Source: an uncultured Clostridia bacterium (GTDB lineage: Bacteria; Bacillota; Clostridia; Christensenellales; Borkfalkiaceae). Taken from it: a stretch of 64,000 bases of DNA. Shown piece by piece: positions 35,262 to 44,379 of the stretch. The first letter of the stretch is position 1, and the number at the start of each line of letters is the position of its first letter. The translations under genes were made by a program, and so were the position numbers. The notes under the pieces were generated by a model that worked only from the letters and a program-made list of their open reading frames with translations, was not told the DNA's origin and did not search any database. The stretch is from positions 1 to 64,000 of the forward strand of contig CALVPY010000004.1 in the NCBI GenBank assembly GCA_944354535.1, written 5' to 3'.

Positions 35262-36418
35262 AATTCGGCTTGATCGGCGTCGGCAACATGGGAACCAATC
35301 ATCTCGGCTTCTTCTGCGGCGGGAAGATAAAGAACGCTGTCTGCACGGCGATCGCAGACTTGAACGAGAGCAAACTTCGGGCCGCCCGGGCGGCGCACCC
35401 CGGGGATTATGCCGTGTATCGCTCCGGGGAGGAACTCATCGATCGGGCGGAGGTAGACGCCGTTCTCATTGCGGTGCCGCACTATGCGCATCCGCCCCTT
35501 GCCGTGCGTGCGCTCCGAAAGGGGCTCCATGTGGTCCTTGAAAAGCCGGCGGGCGTCTATACCAAGCAGGTGAAGGAGCTCAACGCCGTCGCGGAACAGA
35601 GCGGGAGGCTGTTTACCCTGATGTACAATCAGCGCACCGATCCGCTTTACAGGGAGATGCACCGCCTGGTCGCGGCAGGGGAGATCGGCGAAGTCCGCCG
35701 CGTCAACTGGATCATCACCAACTGGTTCCGCACGCAGTTTTATTACGATTCGGGCGCCTGGCGCGCGACCTGGAAGGGGGAGGGCGGCGGCGTGCTCATG
35801 AACCAATGCCCGCATCAGCTCGACCTTATGCAGTGGATCGTCGGCATGATGCCGCATCGCGTGCGCGCGTTCTGCCATTTCGGAAAGTGGCACGCGATCG
35901 AGACGGAGGACGACGTCACCGCCTATCTCGAATTCCCCAACGGCGCAACGGGAGTGTTCGTGACGAGCACGGGCGATTCCCGCGGTACCAACCGTTTCGA
36001 GATCCTCGGTTCGCGGGGCAAGCTCGTCTGCGAGAAGGATACCCTGACGGTATATCGCCTTTCTTCCGACCTGCAGCAGTTTTTGAAGGAGGCGCGGGAA
36101 GGATTTGCCGAGCCCGCCTGCTCGGTCGAAGTCATCCCCCAGAAAGGGGAGAATCCGCAGCACGTCGGCATCCTTAATAATTTCACCAATGCGGTGCTCG
36201 GGCTCGAGCCGCTGTATGTAGACGGCCGCGAGGGGATCCGATGCGTGGAGCTCATCAACGCCATGCTGCTCTCGTCGTGGCAGGACACGGCGGTAACGCT
36301 TCCCATCGACGACGATGCGTATCTTGCAGAGCTTGAAAAGCACATCCGCTCTTCCAAAGAAAAGCGCGGGGAAGATCTGCTCATCGACAATACCATGTCC
36401 TTCGGCGGGACAAAATAA
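35249..36418 (+). CDS. Gfo/Idh/MocA-family NAD(P)-dependent sugar dehydrogenase
   Basis: 389-residue oxidoreductase. The N-terminal Rossmann fold begins GLIGVGNMGTNH, the family EKP motif is in VVLEKPAGVYTKQ, and the C-terminal substrate domain carries NQCPHQLDLMQW, whose histidine matches the usual catalytic position. It overlaps the isomerase gene by 13 bp, showing a two-gene operon in which sugar oxidation and isomerisation are linked. It could act on a hexose, uronate or inositol derivative; the sequence does not decide. No terminator is obvious before the next promoter at 36465. Confidence 0.9.
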   Translation: MDKVKFGLIGVGNMGTNHLGFFCGGKIKNAVCTAIADLNESKLRAARAAHPGDYAVYRSGEELIDRAEVDAVLIAVPHYAHPPLAVRALRKGLHVVLEKPAGVYTKQVKELNAVAEQSGRLFTLMYNQRTDPLYREMHRLVAAGEIGEVRRVNWIITNWFRTQFYYDSGAWRATWKGEGGGVLMNQCPHQLDLMQWIVGMMPHRVRAFCHFGKWHAIETEDDVTAYLEFPNGATGVFVTSTGDSRGTNRFEILGSRGKLVCEKDTLTVYRLSSDLQQFLKEAREGFAEPACSVEVIPQKGENPQHVGILNNFTNAVLGLEPLYVDGREGIRCVELINAMLLSSWQDTAVTLPIDDDAYLAELEKHIRSSKEKRGEDLLIDNTMSFGGTK

Positions 36419-36464
36419 ACGTCCAAAAAAAGTACAAATTCTGAAATTTTCTTTCTAAAAACTG

Positions 36465-36493
36465 TTGACAAGGCAACAATTGTGTGTTATACT
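36465..36493 (+). promoter_or_regulatory. Promoter of the GH43-LacI pair
   Basis: TTGACA (36465-36470), 17 bp, TATACT (36488-36493); the LacI-type operator lies just downstream, where a repressor would block elongation. Confidence 0.85.
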
Positions 36494-36506
36494 ATGCACA
36501 GTTAAT

Positions 36507-36520
36507 CGTTATCGATAACG
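36507..36520 (+). promoter_or_regulatory. LacI-type operator (site 1)
   Basis: CGTTATCGATAACG, a perfect 14-bp palindrome with central CG, centred about 20 bp past the -10 box. An extended copy lies at 38476, so the two flank the LacI gene. Confidence 0.8.
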
Positions 36521-36547
36521 GAATTTTATTTATAGGATATTGAAATC

Positions 36548-37429
36548 ATGCTCATCCGCACCAAGATCACGAATATCGGCGATCCGTTCATCCTTCGCCG
36601 GGGCAGCCGCTATTATATGTACGCGACGTCCGCGCCGGACGGGTTCCTCTGTTTCTCCTCCGACGACCTTCTTGATTGGAAAGAGATCGGCTATTGCTAT
36701 CGGGGGAGCGCCTGGGGCGAGAACTGTTTCTGGGCGCCCGAGGTCTACGAATACCGCGGCAGTTACTATCTCCTCTATACGGCGCGGCGCAGGGCGGATC
36801 ACAGCCTGCGCATCGGCCTTGCCGTCGCTCAGTCGCCCGAAGGGCCCTTCCGCGATCTCAAAGAAGGCCCGCTGTTCGATCCCGGCTATGCCTGCATCGA
36901 TGCGACGCTGCTCTTCGACGAAGGGGCGGTCTACCTCTATTATGTGCGCGATTGCAGCGAAAATATCGTGAACGGCGTGCATATCAGCGAGATCTACGGG
37001 GTGGAACTGACCGACGATCTGCTGCACTTCAAGGGGACTCCCGTTCGCCTGGCTGCGCCCGAACTCCCGTGGGAAACGTCTCTCGATCCCCATTGGCAGT
37101 GGAACGAGGGCCCTGCGGTGCTGAAGATCGGCGCGGTGTATTATCTCAATTACTCCGTCAATTGTTTTTCTTCTCCCGACTACTCGGTAGGATGTGCCAC
37201 TGCCCTTCATCCGCTCGGACCGTTCGTCAAATACGATGAGCCCGTCTTAAGGAGGGCGGAGGGCGATTTCTCCGGCCCGGGCCACAACAGCTTCTTTACC
37301 GATCGCAAGGGGGAACTCTATACCGCCTTCCACATCCACACCGATCCCGCTCATCCGAGCGGAGACAGAAGGGCGTGTATCGCCCCGGCGGGAGTGGACG
37401 GGACGGGTAAATTTACGATCAGACTGTAA
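36548..37429 (+). CDS. Cytoplasmic GH43-family glycosidase
   Basis: 293 residues, a five-bladed propeller without a signal peptide. The three catalytic acids fit GH43: base D12 in IGDPFI, pKa modulator D118 in CIDATLL, acid E187 in WNEGPAV. This family holds arabinofuranosidases, beta-xylosidases and arabinanases. Being intracellular, it probably splits imported oligosaccharides. The ATG at 36548 follows a modest AGGA. It shares a promoter with the LacI gene downstream and sits under the site-1 operator. Confidence 0.88.
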   Translation: MLIRTKITNIGDPFILRRGSRYYMYATSAPDGFLCFSSDDLLDWKEIGYCYRGSAWGENCFWAPEVYEYRGSYYLLYTARRRADHSLRIGLAVAQSPEGPFRDLKEGPLFDPGYACIDATLLFDEGAVYLYYVRDCSENIVNGVHISEIYGVELTDDLLHFKGTPVRLAAPELPWETSLDPHWQWNEGPAVLKIGAVYYLNYSVNCFSSPDYSVGCATALHPLGPFVKYDEPVLRRAEGDFSGPGHNSFFTDRKGELYTAFHIHTDPAHPSGDRRACIAPAGVDGTGKFTIRL

Positions 37430-37467
37430 AATATCCGCATTTTCGGCGGAAACAGGGAGGGAAACGC

Positions 37468-38448
37468 ATGGAAAAGAAAAAACGGGTCACGATGTACGAT
37501 GTGGCGCGTGCCGCAAACGTGACGCCGCAGACGGTCTCCCGTGCCTTCCGCAATACGGACGATATTTCAGAAGAGACGCGCAAAAAGATCTTAAAGATCG
37601 CAGAGGAGCTCCACTATGTCGTAAATACCACGGCGAGCTCGCTGCGCGCGGGCAACAGCCGTCTCATCGTCGTGGTCTACGACAATCTCAAGAACGTTTA
37701 CTATTCGATCATGATCGATCATTTGCAGACGCATCTGCGCAGGCTCGGATATTCTATCCTGATGCTCTCCGTGCCGGACGCCTACTTCGGCAGCATGATC
37801 TACAAATTTGCCGTATCTCACAATGCCGCGGGGGTCGTCAGCTTTCTGGAGCCCAAAGCGGAGATCGAAGAGATGGTGAACGACTTCAAGATCCCCATCC
37901 TGCTTGTCGGCAGGCGCACTCTCCTTCCCAACGTCGATTACATCCGCACGGATGATGAAGAGGGCGGCCGCCTTGCCGCGGCGTGGCTTGCCGAGCGCGG
38001 CGTCAGGCGCTTTGCTTATCTTTCGATCGAGGACGACATCTCGTGCGCGCAGGACCGCTTTTCCGGCTTTTCGCAGGAGATCGCGCGGCGCGGGCTGGAG
38101 CCGCCCGTTGCGGTCGGCGTCAAGGATGACTCCCGACGGGACAGCATCGTAAAGATCTTTTCCGATCCCGAGACCGCACCCGACGGGATCTTCTGTTTCA
38201 GCGATATGATCGCGTTCGAACTGCTCTATTACACCGAGGCGCTGGGGCTTCCCCCCGTGCAGATCGTCGGGTTCGACTGCGTGCAGCGGGAGATCCGCAT
38301 CCCGGGGCGGTTCATGTCGCTCGGGTGCGATAAAAACGTGTTCGCACAGCACGCTGCGGAGATGATCGTCTCGGCGATCGAGTCCAAACGCATGGGCGGC
38401 AGGGGCGAAACGATACGCGTCAGCCTCATGGAGGGCTTCAAAGGATAA
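37468..38448 (+). CDS. LacI-family transcriptional regulator
   Basis: 326 residues. The N-terminal HTH (MYDVARAANVTPQTVSRAFR) with the hinge helix ending at SLRAGNSRLI is followed by a periplasmic-binding-protein-like sensor (about 63-326). Two perfect palindromes, at 36507 and 38476, flank the GH43-LacI unit and are the obvious binding sites, implying autoregulation plus control of the importer region from 38617 on. RBS GGGAGGG precedes the ATG. The inducer is probably a sugar from the GH43 or importer pathway. Confidence 0.93.
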   Translation: MEKKKRVTMYDVARAANVTPQTVSRAFRNTDDISEETRKKILKIAEELHYVVNTTASSLRAGNSRLIVVVYDNLKNVYYSIMIDHLQTHLRRLGYSILMLSVPDAYFGSMIYKFAVSHNAAGVVSFLEPKAEIEEMVNDFKIPILLVGRRTLLPNVDYIRTDDEEGGRLAAAWLAERGVRRFAYLSIEDDISCAQDRFSGFSQEIARRGLEPPVAVGVKDDSRRDSIVKIFSDPETAPDGIFCFSDMIAFELLYYTEALGLPPVQIVGFDCVQREIRIPGRFMSLGCDKNVFAQHAAEMIVSAIESKRMGGRGETIRVSLMEGFKG

Positions 38449-38475
38449 GCCCGCTCTTGTGAAATTAACATTTTG

Positions 38476-38491
38476 CCGTTATCGATAACGG
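38476..38491 (+). promoter_or_regulatory. LacI-type operator (site 2)
   Basis: CCGTTATCGATAACGG, a 16-bp perfect palindrome containing the 14-bp core of site 1. It stands 126 bp before the start of the next gene. No strong promoter could be fixed beside it (TTGTGA-17-TATCGA overlaps it but has a poor -10). Confidence 0.8.
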
Positions 38492-38495
38492 TTTT

Positions 38496-38541
38496 CGGAA
38501 GGGGCGCCCCTTCCGTGTTACTCCTTCTTGAAAGGAGTAAC
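38496..38541 (+). other. Two back-to-back perfect inverted repeats in the leader of the large lipoprotein gene
   Basis: First, a 20-bp perfect palindrome of CGGAAGGGGC and its complement (38496-38515). Second, GTTACTCCTT/AAGGAGTAAC (38517-38526 and 38532-38541) with loop CTTGA; its 3' arm contains AAGGAG. Neither is followed by a T run. They may form leader structures, or the first may end the LacI transcript. Confidence 0.55.
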
Positions 38542-38616
38542 AACAAATATTTATTTGCTTTGGTTTTTGCGCCGTAAGGCGGAAAAATAGAAAAAAGATA
38601 AGATGGAGGAAATTTT

Positions 38617-41600
38617 ATGGCAACGAGAAGAAAGACGCTCGTCACGGTACTCATGGCGATCGCCTGTGCCTTGTCGCTGATCGCGGCGGTCGCCTGTGTC
38701 GAAGGCGAACAGCACGATCCGCAGCCGCACACCGTCACATATGCTCCGGGCGCTGACGATGCGGAAGGCAGCGTCCCCGCCGAGACCTATGTGGAAGGAA
38801 CGCCTTTTGTGCTGCGCGACATCGATACGTTCACGCGGCCCGGCTATACCTTTACGCAATGGAGCGACGGAACGGCGCTCTATGATGCGGGCGAAATGTA
38901 CACCATGCCGGCGCACGACGTTACATTTACGGCGCAGTGGGAGCCTGCAGCCGCGCAGCCCGTACCGGAAGGCGCGGAAAAGATAGATTCGGTTCCTGCG
39001 GGCGCGCTTGTGACGAAGAACGGCTCGGCTGCCGCCAATTGGTTCGCTTCCTATGCCGACGAAGGCATCTGCGTCACCGCATATGTGGCAGATACCGCAG
39101 TCTATGCGGAGGACAGCGTGTATGCGAGCGACGGCGTCGAAGTGATCTTCGCAAAGGCGGTCAATAAGAACGGTTACAGCGATCAGACGATCTCCGTCAG
39201 TGTGACGGCGGGCGGCGTACAGCTCGTCCGCAATATGGCGGAAGGCAAGGAAGCCGTCATCGGCGGGCTCTCGGCGGAAGCCTCTTACCTCACGATCGAC
39301 GGCGAGACGGTCGCGGGCTACCGCGTGACCGTTACCATGCCCTATGAAGCGGTGGGGGTCGACCGCGAGGAAAAGGATGCCGTGCTTGCGCTCGGTCTTA
39401 CCAACGCCTCCAATGCGGGCGATGCGGTCGTCGTGTATGAGGAGAGCCTCGGCACCGATCATACGCGCGTCAACACCTATATCTCCCTCACCGACGACGA
39501 TACGTTTGAGGCGAACGTGCTCGAAGATGCTGCCGTCTGGGGCAGCGCGGGTGCGGCGCAGGCGGCCGACAGCTGGGATCTCATCGATGACAACGGCACG
39601 GAAAACGCCGCCATTGAAATGACGAGCACTTCGGGCGATAACTTTATTTATATGCGCCCGACGGGAGAGCTTACGACTTATTATGCCGAAGTCAAACTGA
39701 CCGTGCTCTCCGTGGAGAAGAAGCCGGACGGCAATTACGACGGTTATCCCAAATTCGGCATGACGCTGTTCTCTGCCGATACGACGCGCGGGCTGTTCTA
39801 CTATGTCGATGCCATCGACGGCGATAACGCCGACGGCGTGATCAACGAAGATTCCATCAACATCGGTTACAATATCCGTTCGAACAGCGCGTGGGGCGGC
39901 GCATGGACGACTGCGGGCAATCTCGGCAGCGGCGCGACGTCCGCCGATTATCAGCAGGGCAATTACATCACGCTCGGGATCTACCGCCAGGGCGGCGCGG
40001 TGCGTCTCGTCCTTGACGGCGAATCGGTCGCCGTGCTCACCAATACCGGCATCAGCGATACCGAGACGGCGTATATCGGGCTCGCTTCCTTCAATCTTCG
40101 CCTGCGCGCGACGGGCTATTCTGTTACGACCGATCCCGAAACGCTTGCGAAATACGCCATCGCGATCGAGGAGGAACGCCCTCCGCTCAAGACGATGGAC
40201 GGTTCGATGGAGGATTGGACGGCAGAAGAGAAGGCAAATCCCTTCATCATCCCTTCTTCGGACGGCAGCAGCGTCACCGTGTATGCGTCTAAGGATGCAA
40301 ACGGCGTCAACATTTTCTACGACGTCTATCATAAGGATCACAAGACGACGGAGAACGAGTGGTGGATGAACACCAACGTGGAATTCCGCCTTGCGGGCGA
40401 TGCGGAGAAGCAGTATGCCGTTGCCGCAAACGGATTTACCAACAACATCGAGTATTCTTACATGAATACGACGCAGGAAGAGAACGGGCTCTATCACACC
40501 GTTGCGGAGATGTTCGTGCCCTATTCCGAACTCGGGACTTATAACGCATCGAGCGCATCCGTGCCTGCCAACTTCTATTTCAAGGTGGGCGGGATGTACG
40601 GCAATCCCTGGTACACGGGCGACTGGTGGAGAGCAGAGGACGGCAACGAAAAGCAGGGCATCCTCATCACCAATGCAGGCATCAAGGGCGGTACCGCCAA
40701 GGCCATCGACGGCAGCGCCGACGATTGGGGAACGGGTACCGCATGGCATAAGACCAACCGTTCGGAATGGGCGGCATCCCTCGAAGAGGACGGGCTCTAT
40801 GTCATCGTCAGGCTCGAGCAGGCGAGCATCTCCCCCGACCGCGTGTTCGTTGCGGGCGCAGACGGATCGGGCGATATGTGGTGGCTCAATCAGAACGTGG
40901 AAGTACAGGGAACTGCCAACGTACGCCCCGGGAAGATCATCTTCATGAACGGCGCGGCGTATCATACGGGCTACATCAACGATGCGGCGGCCGTCTACAC
41001 CGACGGGGCGGAGACCGATACGCTCGTCTTTGAGTTCTTCATCGCAAGAGAGAATCTGATGGGCGTCAATGAGGATGCGGGTTCGCTCACTCTCACCTTC
41101 GGCGGTCAGCTCTTTGCCGATGCGACGTCGACGCAGAACGTTTGGGAACAGTATGCGCAGGGCGAAGTCCTCGTCTGGGGATCTGCCTACATCCTCACGT
41201 TCGTGGACGGCGATCAAAGCGTAGAGGTTGCCGTACGCGAGGGCGAAGCCATCGGCGCGGCGCTTCCTCAGCCGGCGGGGATGGCGGGATGCACCTTTGA
41301 CGGCTGGTTTATCGGCGATGTCAGGGTGGATGAGAGCTATGTCCCCACCGAAGACGTGACGATCGTCGCAAAGTACACTCCCAATGAATCCAAGCCTGAA
41401 AAGGTGATGGACGGTTCGATGGAGGACTGGACGGCGGAAGAGAAGGCAAATCCCTTCATCATCCCTTCCTCGGACGGCAGCAGCGTCACCGTGTATGCGT
41501 CTAAGGACGAGAACGGCGTCAACATCTTCTACGACGTCTATCATAAGGATCATAAGACGACGGAGAACGATTGGTGGATGAACACCAACGTGGAATTCCG

Positions 41601-42402
41601 CCTTGCGGGCGATGCGGACAAACAGTACGCGCTCGCTGCAAACGGCTTCAAGACGAACAACATTCAGGGCTCCTATATGAATACGACGCAGGAGGAGAAC
41701 GGGCTCTATCACACCGTCGCGGAGATGTTCGTGCCCTATTCCGAACTCGGGACTTACAACGCATCGAGCGCATCCGTGCCTGCCAACTTCTATTTCAAGG
41801 TAGGCGGGATGTACGGCAATCCCTGGTACACGGGCGATTGGTGGAGAGCGGAGGACGGCAACGGAAATCAGGGTATCCTTATCACCGATGCGGGCATCAA
41901 GGGCGGCACCGCCAAGACCATCGACGGCAGCGCCGATGACTGGGATGCCGATACCGAGTGGCATAAGACCAACCGTTCGGAGTGGGCGGCATCCCTTGAA
42001 GAGGACGGGCTCTATGTCATCATCAAGCTCGAGCAGGCGAGCATTTCTCCCGACCGCGTGTTCGTTTCGGGCGCAGACGGGGAAGGCGTCCAGCCCGGGT
42101 GGTGGCTCAATCAGAACGTGGAAGTACAGGGAACTGCCAACGTGCGCCCCGGGAAGATCATCTTCATGAACGGCGCGGCGTATCACACGGGCTACATCAA
42201 CGATGCGGCGGCCGTCTACACCGACGGGGCGGAGACCGATACGCTCGTCTTTGAATTCTTCATCGCAAACGAGAATCTGATGGGCGTCGATGAAAATACA
42301 AATTCGCTCATCCTTCGGTTGGGCGGTCAGCTCTATGCGGATGCCGCGACGACCGATCAGTCGTGGGAAGTGTATGCCGACGACGTGACGATCTTGCGCT
42401 GA
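38617..42402 (+). CDS. Large multidomain surface lipoprotein with duplicated DOMON/CBM9-like modules
   Basis: 1261 residues, lipobox C27 (AVAC). Order: an InlB-type repeat (about 45-110, GYTFTQWSDGTALYDAG), a beta-sandwich like CBM9 (about 120-305), a LamG-like domain (about 315-515), a module of two CBM9/DOMON-like units (about 527-855), a second InlB-type repeat (about 860-925), and a near-identical copy of the double module (about 931-1261). No catalytic residues are recognised. It is probably a polysaccharide-holding surface protein expressed with the importer that follows. The LamG-like domain resembles the C-terminal domain of the GH43 at 46368. RBS GGAGG is near the ATG. Confidence 0.7.
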   Translation: MATRRKTLVTVLMAIACALSLIAAVACVEGEQHDPQPHTVTYAPGADDAEGSVPAETYVEGTPFVLRDIDTFTRPGYTFTQWSDGTALYDAGEMYTMPAHDVTFTAQWEPAAAQPVPEGAEKIDSVPAGALVTKNGSAAANWFASYADEGICVTAYVADTAVYAEDSVYASDGVEVIFAKAVNKNGYSDQTISVSVTAGGVQLVRNMAEGKEAVIGGLSAEASYLTIDGETVAGYRVTVTMPYEAVGVDREEKDAVLALGLTNASNAGDAVVVYEESLGTDHTRVNTYISLTDDDTFEANVLEDAAVWGSAGAAQAADSWDLIDDNGTENAAIEMTSTSGDNFIYMRPTGELTTYYAEVKLTVLSVEKKPDGNYDGYPKFGMTLFSADTTRGLFYYVDAIDGDNADGVINEDSINIGYNIRSNSAWGGAWTTAGNLGSGATSADYQQGNYITLGIYRQGGAVRLVLDGESVAVLTNTGISDTETAYIGLASFNLRLRATGYSVTTDPETLAKYAIAIEEERPPLKTMDGSMEDWTAEEKANPFIIPSSDGSSVTVYASKDANGVNIFYDVYHKDHKTTENEWWMNTNVEFRLAGDAEKQYAVAANGFTNNIEYSYMNTTQEENGLYHTVAEMFVPYSELGTYNASSASVPANFYFKVGGMYGNPWYTGDWWRAEDGNEKQGILITNAGIKGGTAKAIDGSADDWGTGTAWHKTNRSEWAASLEEDGLYVIVRLEQASISPDRVFVAGADGSGDMWWLNQNVEVQGTANVRPGKIIFMNGAAYHTGYINDAAAVYTDGAETDTLVFEFFIARENLMGVNEDAGSLTLTFGGQLFADATSTQNVWEQYAQGEVLVWGSAYILTFVDGDQSVEVAVREGEAIGAALPQPAGMAGCTFDGWFIGDVRVDESYVPTEDVTIVAKYTPNESKPEKVMDGSMEDWTAEEKANPFIIPSSDGSSVTVYASKDENGVNIFYDVYHKDHKTTENDWWMNTNVEFRLAGDADKQYALAANGFKTNNIQGSYMNTTQEENGLYHTVAEMFVPYSELGTYNASSASVPANFYFKVGGMYGNPWYTGDWWRAEDGNGNQGILITDAGIKGGTAKTIDGSADDWDADTEWHKTNRSEWAASLEEDGLYVIIKLEQASISPDRVFVSGADGEGVQPGWWLNQNVEVQGTANVRPGKIIFMNGAAYHTGYINDAAAVYTDGAETDTLVFEFFIANENLMGVDENTNSLILRLGGQLYADAATTDQSWEVYADDVTILR
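40195..42399 (+). repeat. Intragenic tandem duplication of about 1 kb, offset 1212 bp
   Basis: The stretch starting at 40195 (ATGGACGGTTCGATGGA) recurs from 41407 with only scattered, mostly silent differences. The copies are separated by an InlB-type repeat. High DNA identity points to a recent event or ongoing gene conversion. Confidence 0.9.
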
Positions 42403-42451
42403 GCCGATCGGAACAGACAGATCCGATCGCGGAAATCTTGGAACAAAGGGC

Positions 42452-42473
42452 CCCCGCCCGCGATCGGGCGGGG
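42452..42473 (+). other. Intergenic hairpin without T tract
   Basis: CCCCGCCCG/CGGGCGGGG with loop CGAT, between the large lipoprotein and the binding-protein gene. Without a T run it is likely an mRNA processing or stabilising hairpin that lets the binding protein be made in excess. Confidence 0.55.
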
Positions 42474-42510
42474 AGACCCGCAGTAAATAACAGAATTCAG
42501 GAGGGAAAAA

Positions 42511-44364
42511 ATGATGAAGCAAAAGACCATTAAGATCGCTTCGCTCGTACTTTCGTCTGCGCTGATGCTTTCGGCAGCGGCAGGTCTTGCGGGCTGCAAG
42601 ACGGGCGGTTCGAAAGCAAAGGTCGAGATCGTGTTCTGGGGCAACGGCGATGACAATGAACATGGCGTGTTCCAGGAGCTCGTACAGCAGTTCAATGAGA
42701 TGTATGAAGGGGAGATCTTTGTCAATTACGAACTCCAGCCGAGCGACAACTACGTCGACCGCGTCAATGCGGCACTCGGCAGAACGCGCGCGACCGTCGA
42801 CGTCCTCTACATCCCCGACGAATTGATCAAGAGCTATGCGACGGAAGGATTTCTCGCTCCGCTTGACGAGTATATCGAGAGCAGTACCGAGATCCGCCTC
42901 GAAGATATGTGGGAAAGCGCCGTCGAACGCTATCGTTACGATGTGGATACGACGACAACGGACGGCCCCAATGCCCACTATTACGGGCTTCCCAAAGACA
43001 TCGGCCCTACGGTCATCTTCTACAATGAGGATCATTTCACGGCGGCGGGGATCAAGGTCATCTCCGTGGCGGAAAGCGATCTTGAGGCATTCAATGCGGG
43101 TACGCTGAAGGACGACCGCGGCCGCAGCAAGACGGAGGCAGGGCTTCCCGCAGACTTCGACGTCAAGCCCATGGGCTACTTCGAGGACAGCGCCGGGCAG
43201 AAGTGGTTCAATAATCAGATCCCCATGAGCTGGGATGAGTGCCGCGAACTTGCCACTCTCGTGCAGAACAAGCAGCGCGAGCTGCACGGCGGGAGCACGC
43301 AGTACTACGGCTACTTCACCGAGTGGTGGTTCAACTATGGCTGGACGGTCGGCGGCGACTGCATCGAATATGTCCCGACCGACGATGCCGAATACAACGG
43401 CGGCTATTGGGAATTCACCATCATGGAGGATACGCCCAACTATATCGTTGCCGACGAGGCGCAGCCCTTCACGATCAACGGCAATACCTATCAGCCCGGG
43501 GAGATCCTCTCCTGGAACGACAAGCTTGCCGATGTGGCGGCCGAGAACAAGACGATCGCCGACGAAGTGACGGCTGCCGCCGCTGCGGGACAGCTCAACG
43601 AACTTCCCTCTCAGCGCGATGCGTTCGTCGAATTCGTGCGCGTCGGTCAGAACGCCAACACCGTCGTCGACAGACAGGACGGCGAGGAGCTGAAGGGATA
43701 CGGCATCTGCCCCGCACCTTCCACCATCCAGGGCGACGCCGGAAAGTCGACCTACTTCAAGAACGGGTACCTTTCTATGCTCGTGGACGGCAGATGGAAC
43801 GTCGTCGATTTCCGCAAAGACCTCTGCGAAGTCCCCGGCGAGCCCAAGGAGGGCGGCTTCGAGTGGGATGTCGCGCCGCTCCCGATCTATAAGGAATATT
43901 ACGAAGAGGGCGACAGCATCCCTTCCGGCAAGGAAGTCGGGGATGTCAAGGTACACGGCGTCGAAGCGGGTCACTCCGGTTCCGTTGCGCTCTCCATCAA
44001 CAACCGCTCCAAGAAGAAGGAAGCTTCCTGGAAGTTCATCGAATTTATCGCAGGGGCAACGGGGCAGACAGCGCAGGCACAGTCCGGCTTTGCCATTCCT
44101 TCGCAGAAGTCGCTCGCCGCTGAGGACGACATCTTCATCCAGCCCGGCAAATGCCCTCAGAATTCCGAGGTCTTCCTGCGCGCCGCAGAGGTAGAAACGC
44201 CCGGCGACTGGTGGTATCTTAAGGACAAGCTTTGGATCAACCCTTGGGCAGGCGTGCTCAACTCCGATGTCCGCAACGGCAGAAAAACGCTCACGGACTT
44301 TGAAAATTCCAACGAATTCAAGAGTACGAACGCAACGCTCCGCGGATACACGAAGGCCACCTGA
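42511..44364 (+). CDS. Sugar-binding lipoprotein of a third CUT1 importer, unusually long
   Basis: 617 residues, about 180 more than typical for family-1 binding proteins. Lipobox C29 (LAGC); the N-terminal EIVFWGNGDDNEHGVFQELV is typical. Extra length lies in the middle (about 200-400), where an added region with many aromatic residues (YYGYFTEWWFNYGWTVGGD) may widen the sugar site. AGGAGGG lies five bases before the first of two adjacent ATGs. It serves the permeases at 44380 and 45380. Large insertions suggest a branched or long oligosaccharide ligand (inference). Confidence 0.9.
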   Translation: MMKQKTIKIASLVLSSALMLSAAAGLAGCKTGGSKAKVEIVFWGNGDDNEHGVFQELVQQFNEMYEGEIFVNYELQPSDNYVDRVNAALGRTRATVDVLYIPDELIKSYATEGFLAPLDEYIESSTEIRLEDMWESAVERYRYDVDTTTTDGPNAHYYGLPKDIGPTVIFYNEDHFTAAGIKVISVAESDLEAFNAGTLKDDRGRSKTEAGLPADFDVKPMGYFEDSAGQKWFNNQIPMSWDECRELATLVQNKQRELHGGSTQYYGYFTEWWFNYGWTVGGDCIEYVPTDDAEYNGGYWEFTIMEDTPNYIVADEAQPFTINGNTYQPGEILSWNDKLADVAAENKTIADEVTAAAAAGQLNELPSQRDAFVEFVRVGQNANTVVDRQDGEELKGYGICPAPSTIQGDAGKSTYFKNGYLSMLVDGRWNVVDFRKDLCEVPGEPKEGGFEWDVAPLPIYKEYYEEGDSIPSGKEVGDVKVHGVEAGHSGSVALSINNRSKKKEASWKFIEFIAGATGQTAQAQSGFAIPSQKSLAAEDDIFIQPGKCPQNSEVFLRAAEVETPGDWWYLKDKLWINPWAGVLNSDVRNGRKTLTDFENSNEFKSTNATLRGYTKAT

Positions 44365-44379
44365 TAAGGAGGGAAGACC

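Noticed and set aside
36507-36520. Catabolite-repression (cre) site reading of the palindrome
   Set aside because: The sequence does not fit the cre consensus, and two copies flank a LacI-family gene, so a local operator is the simpler explanation.
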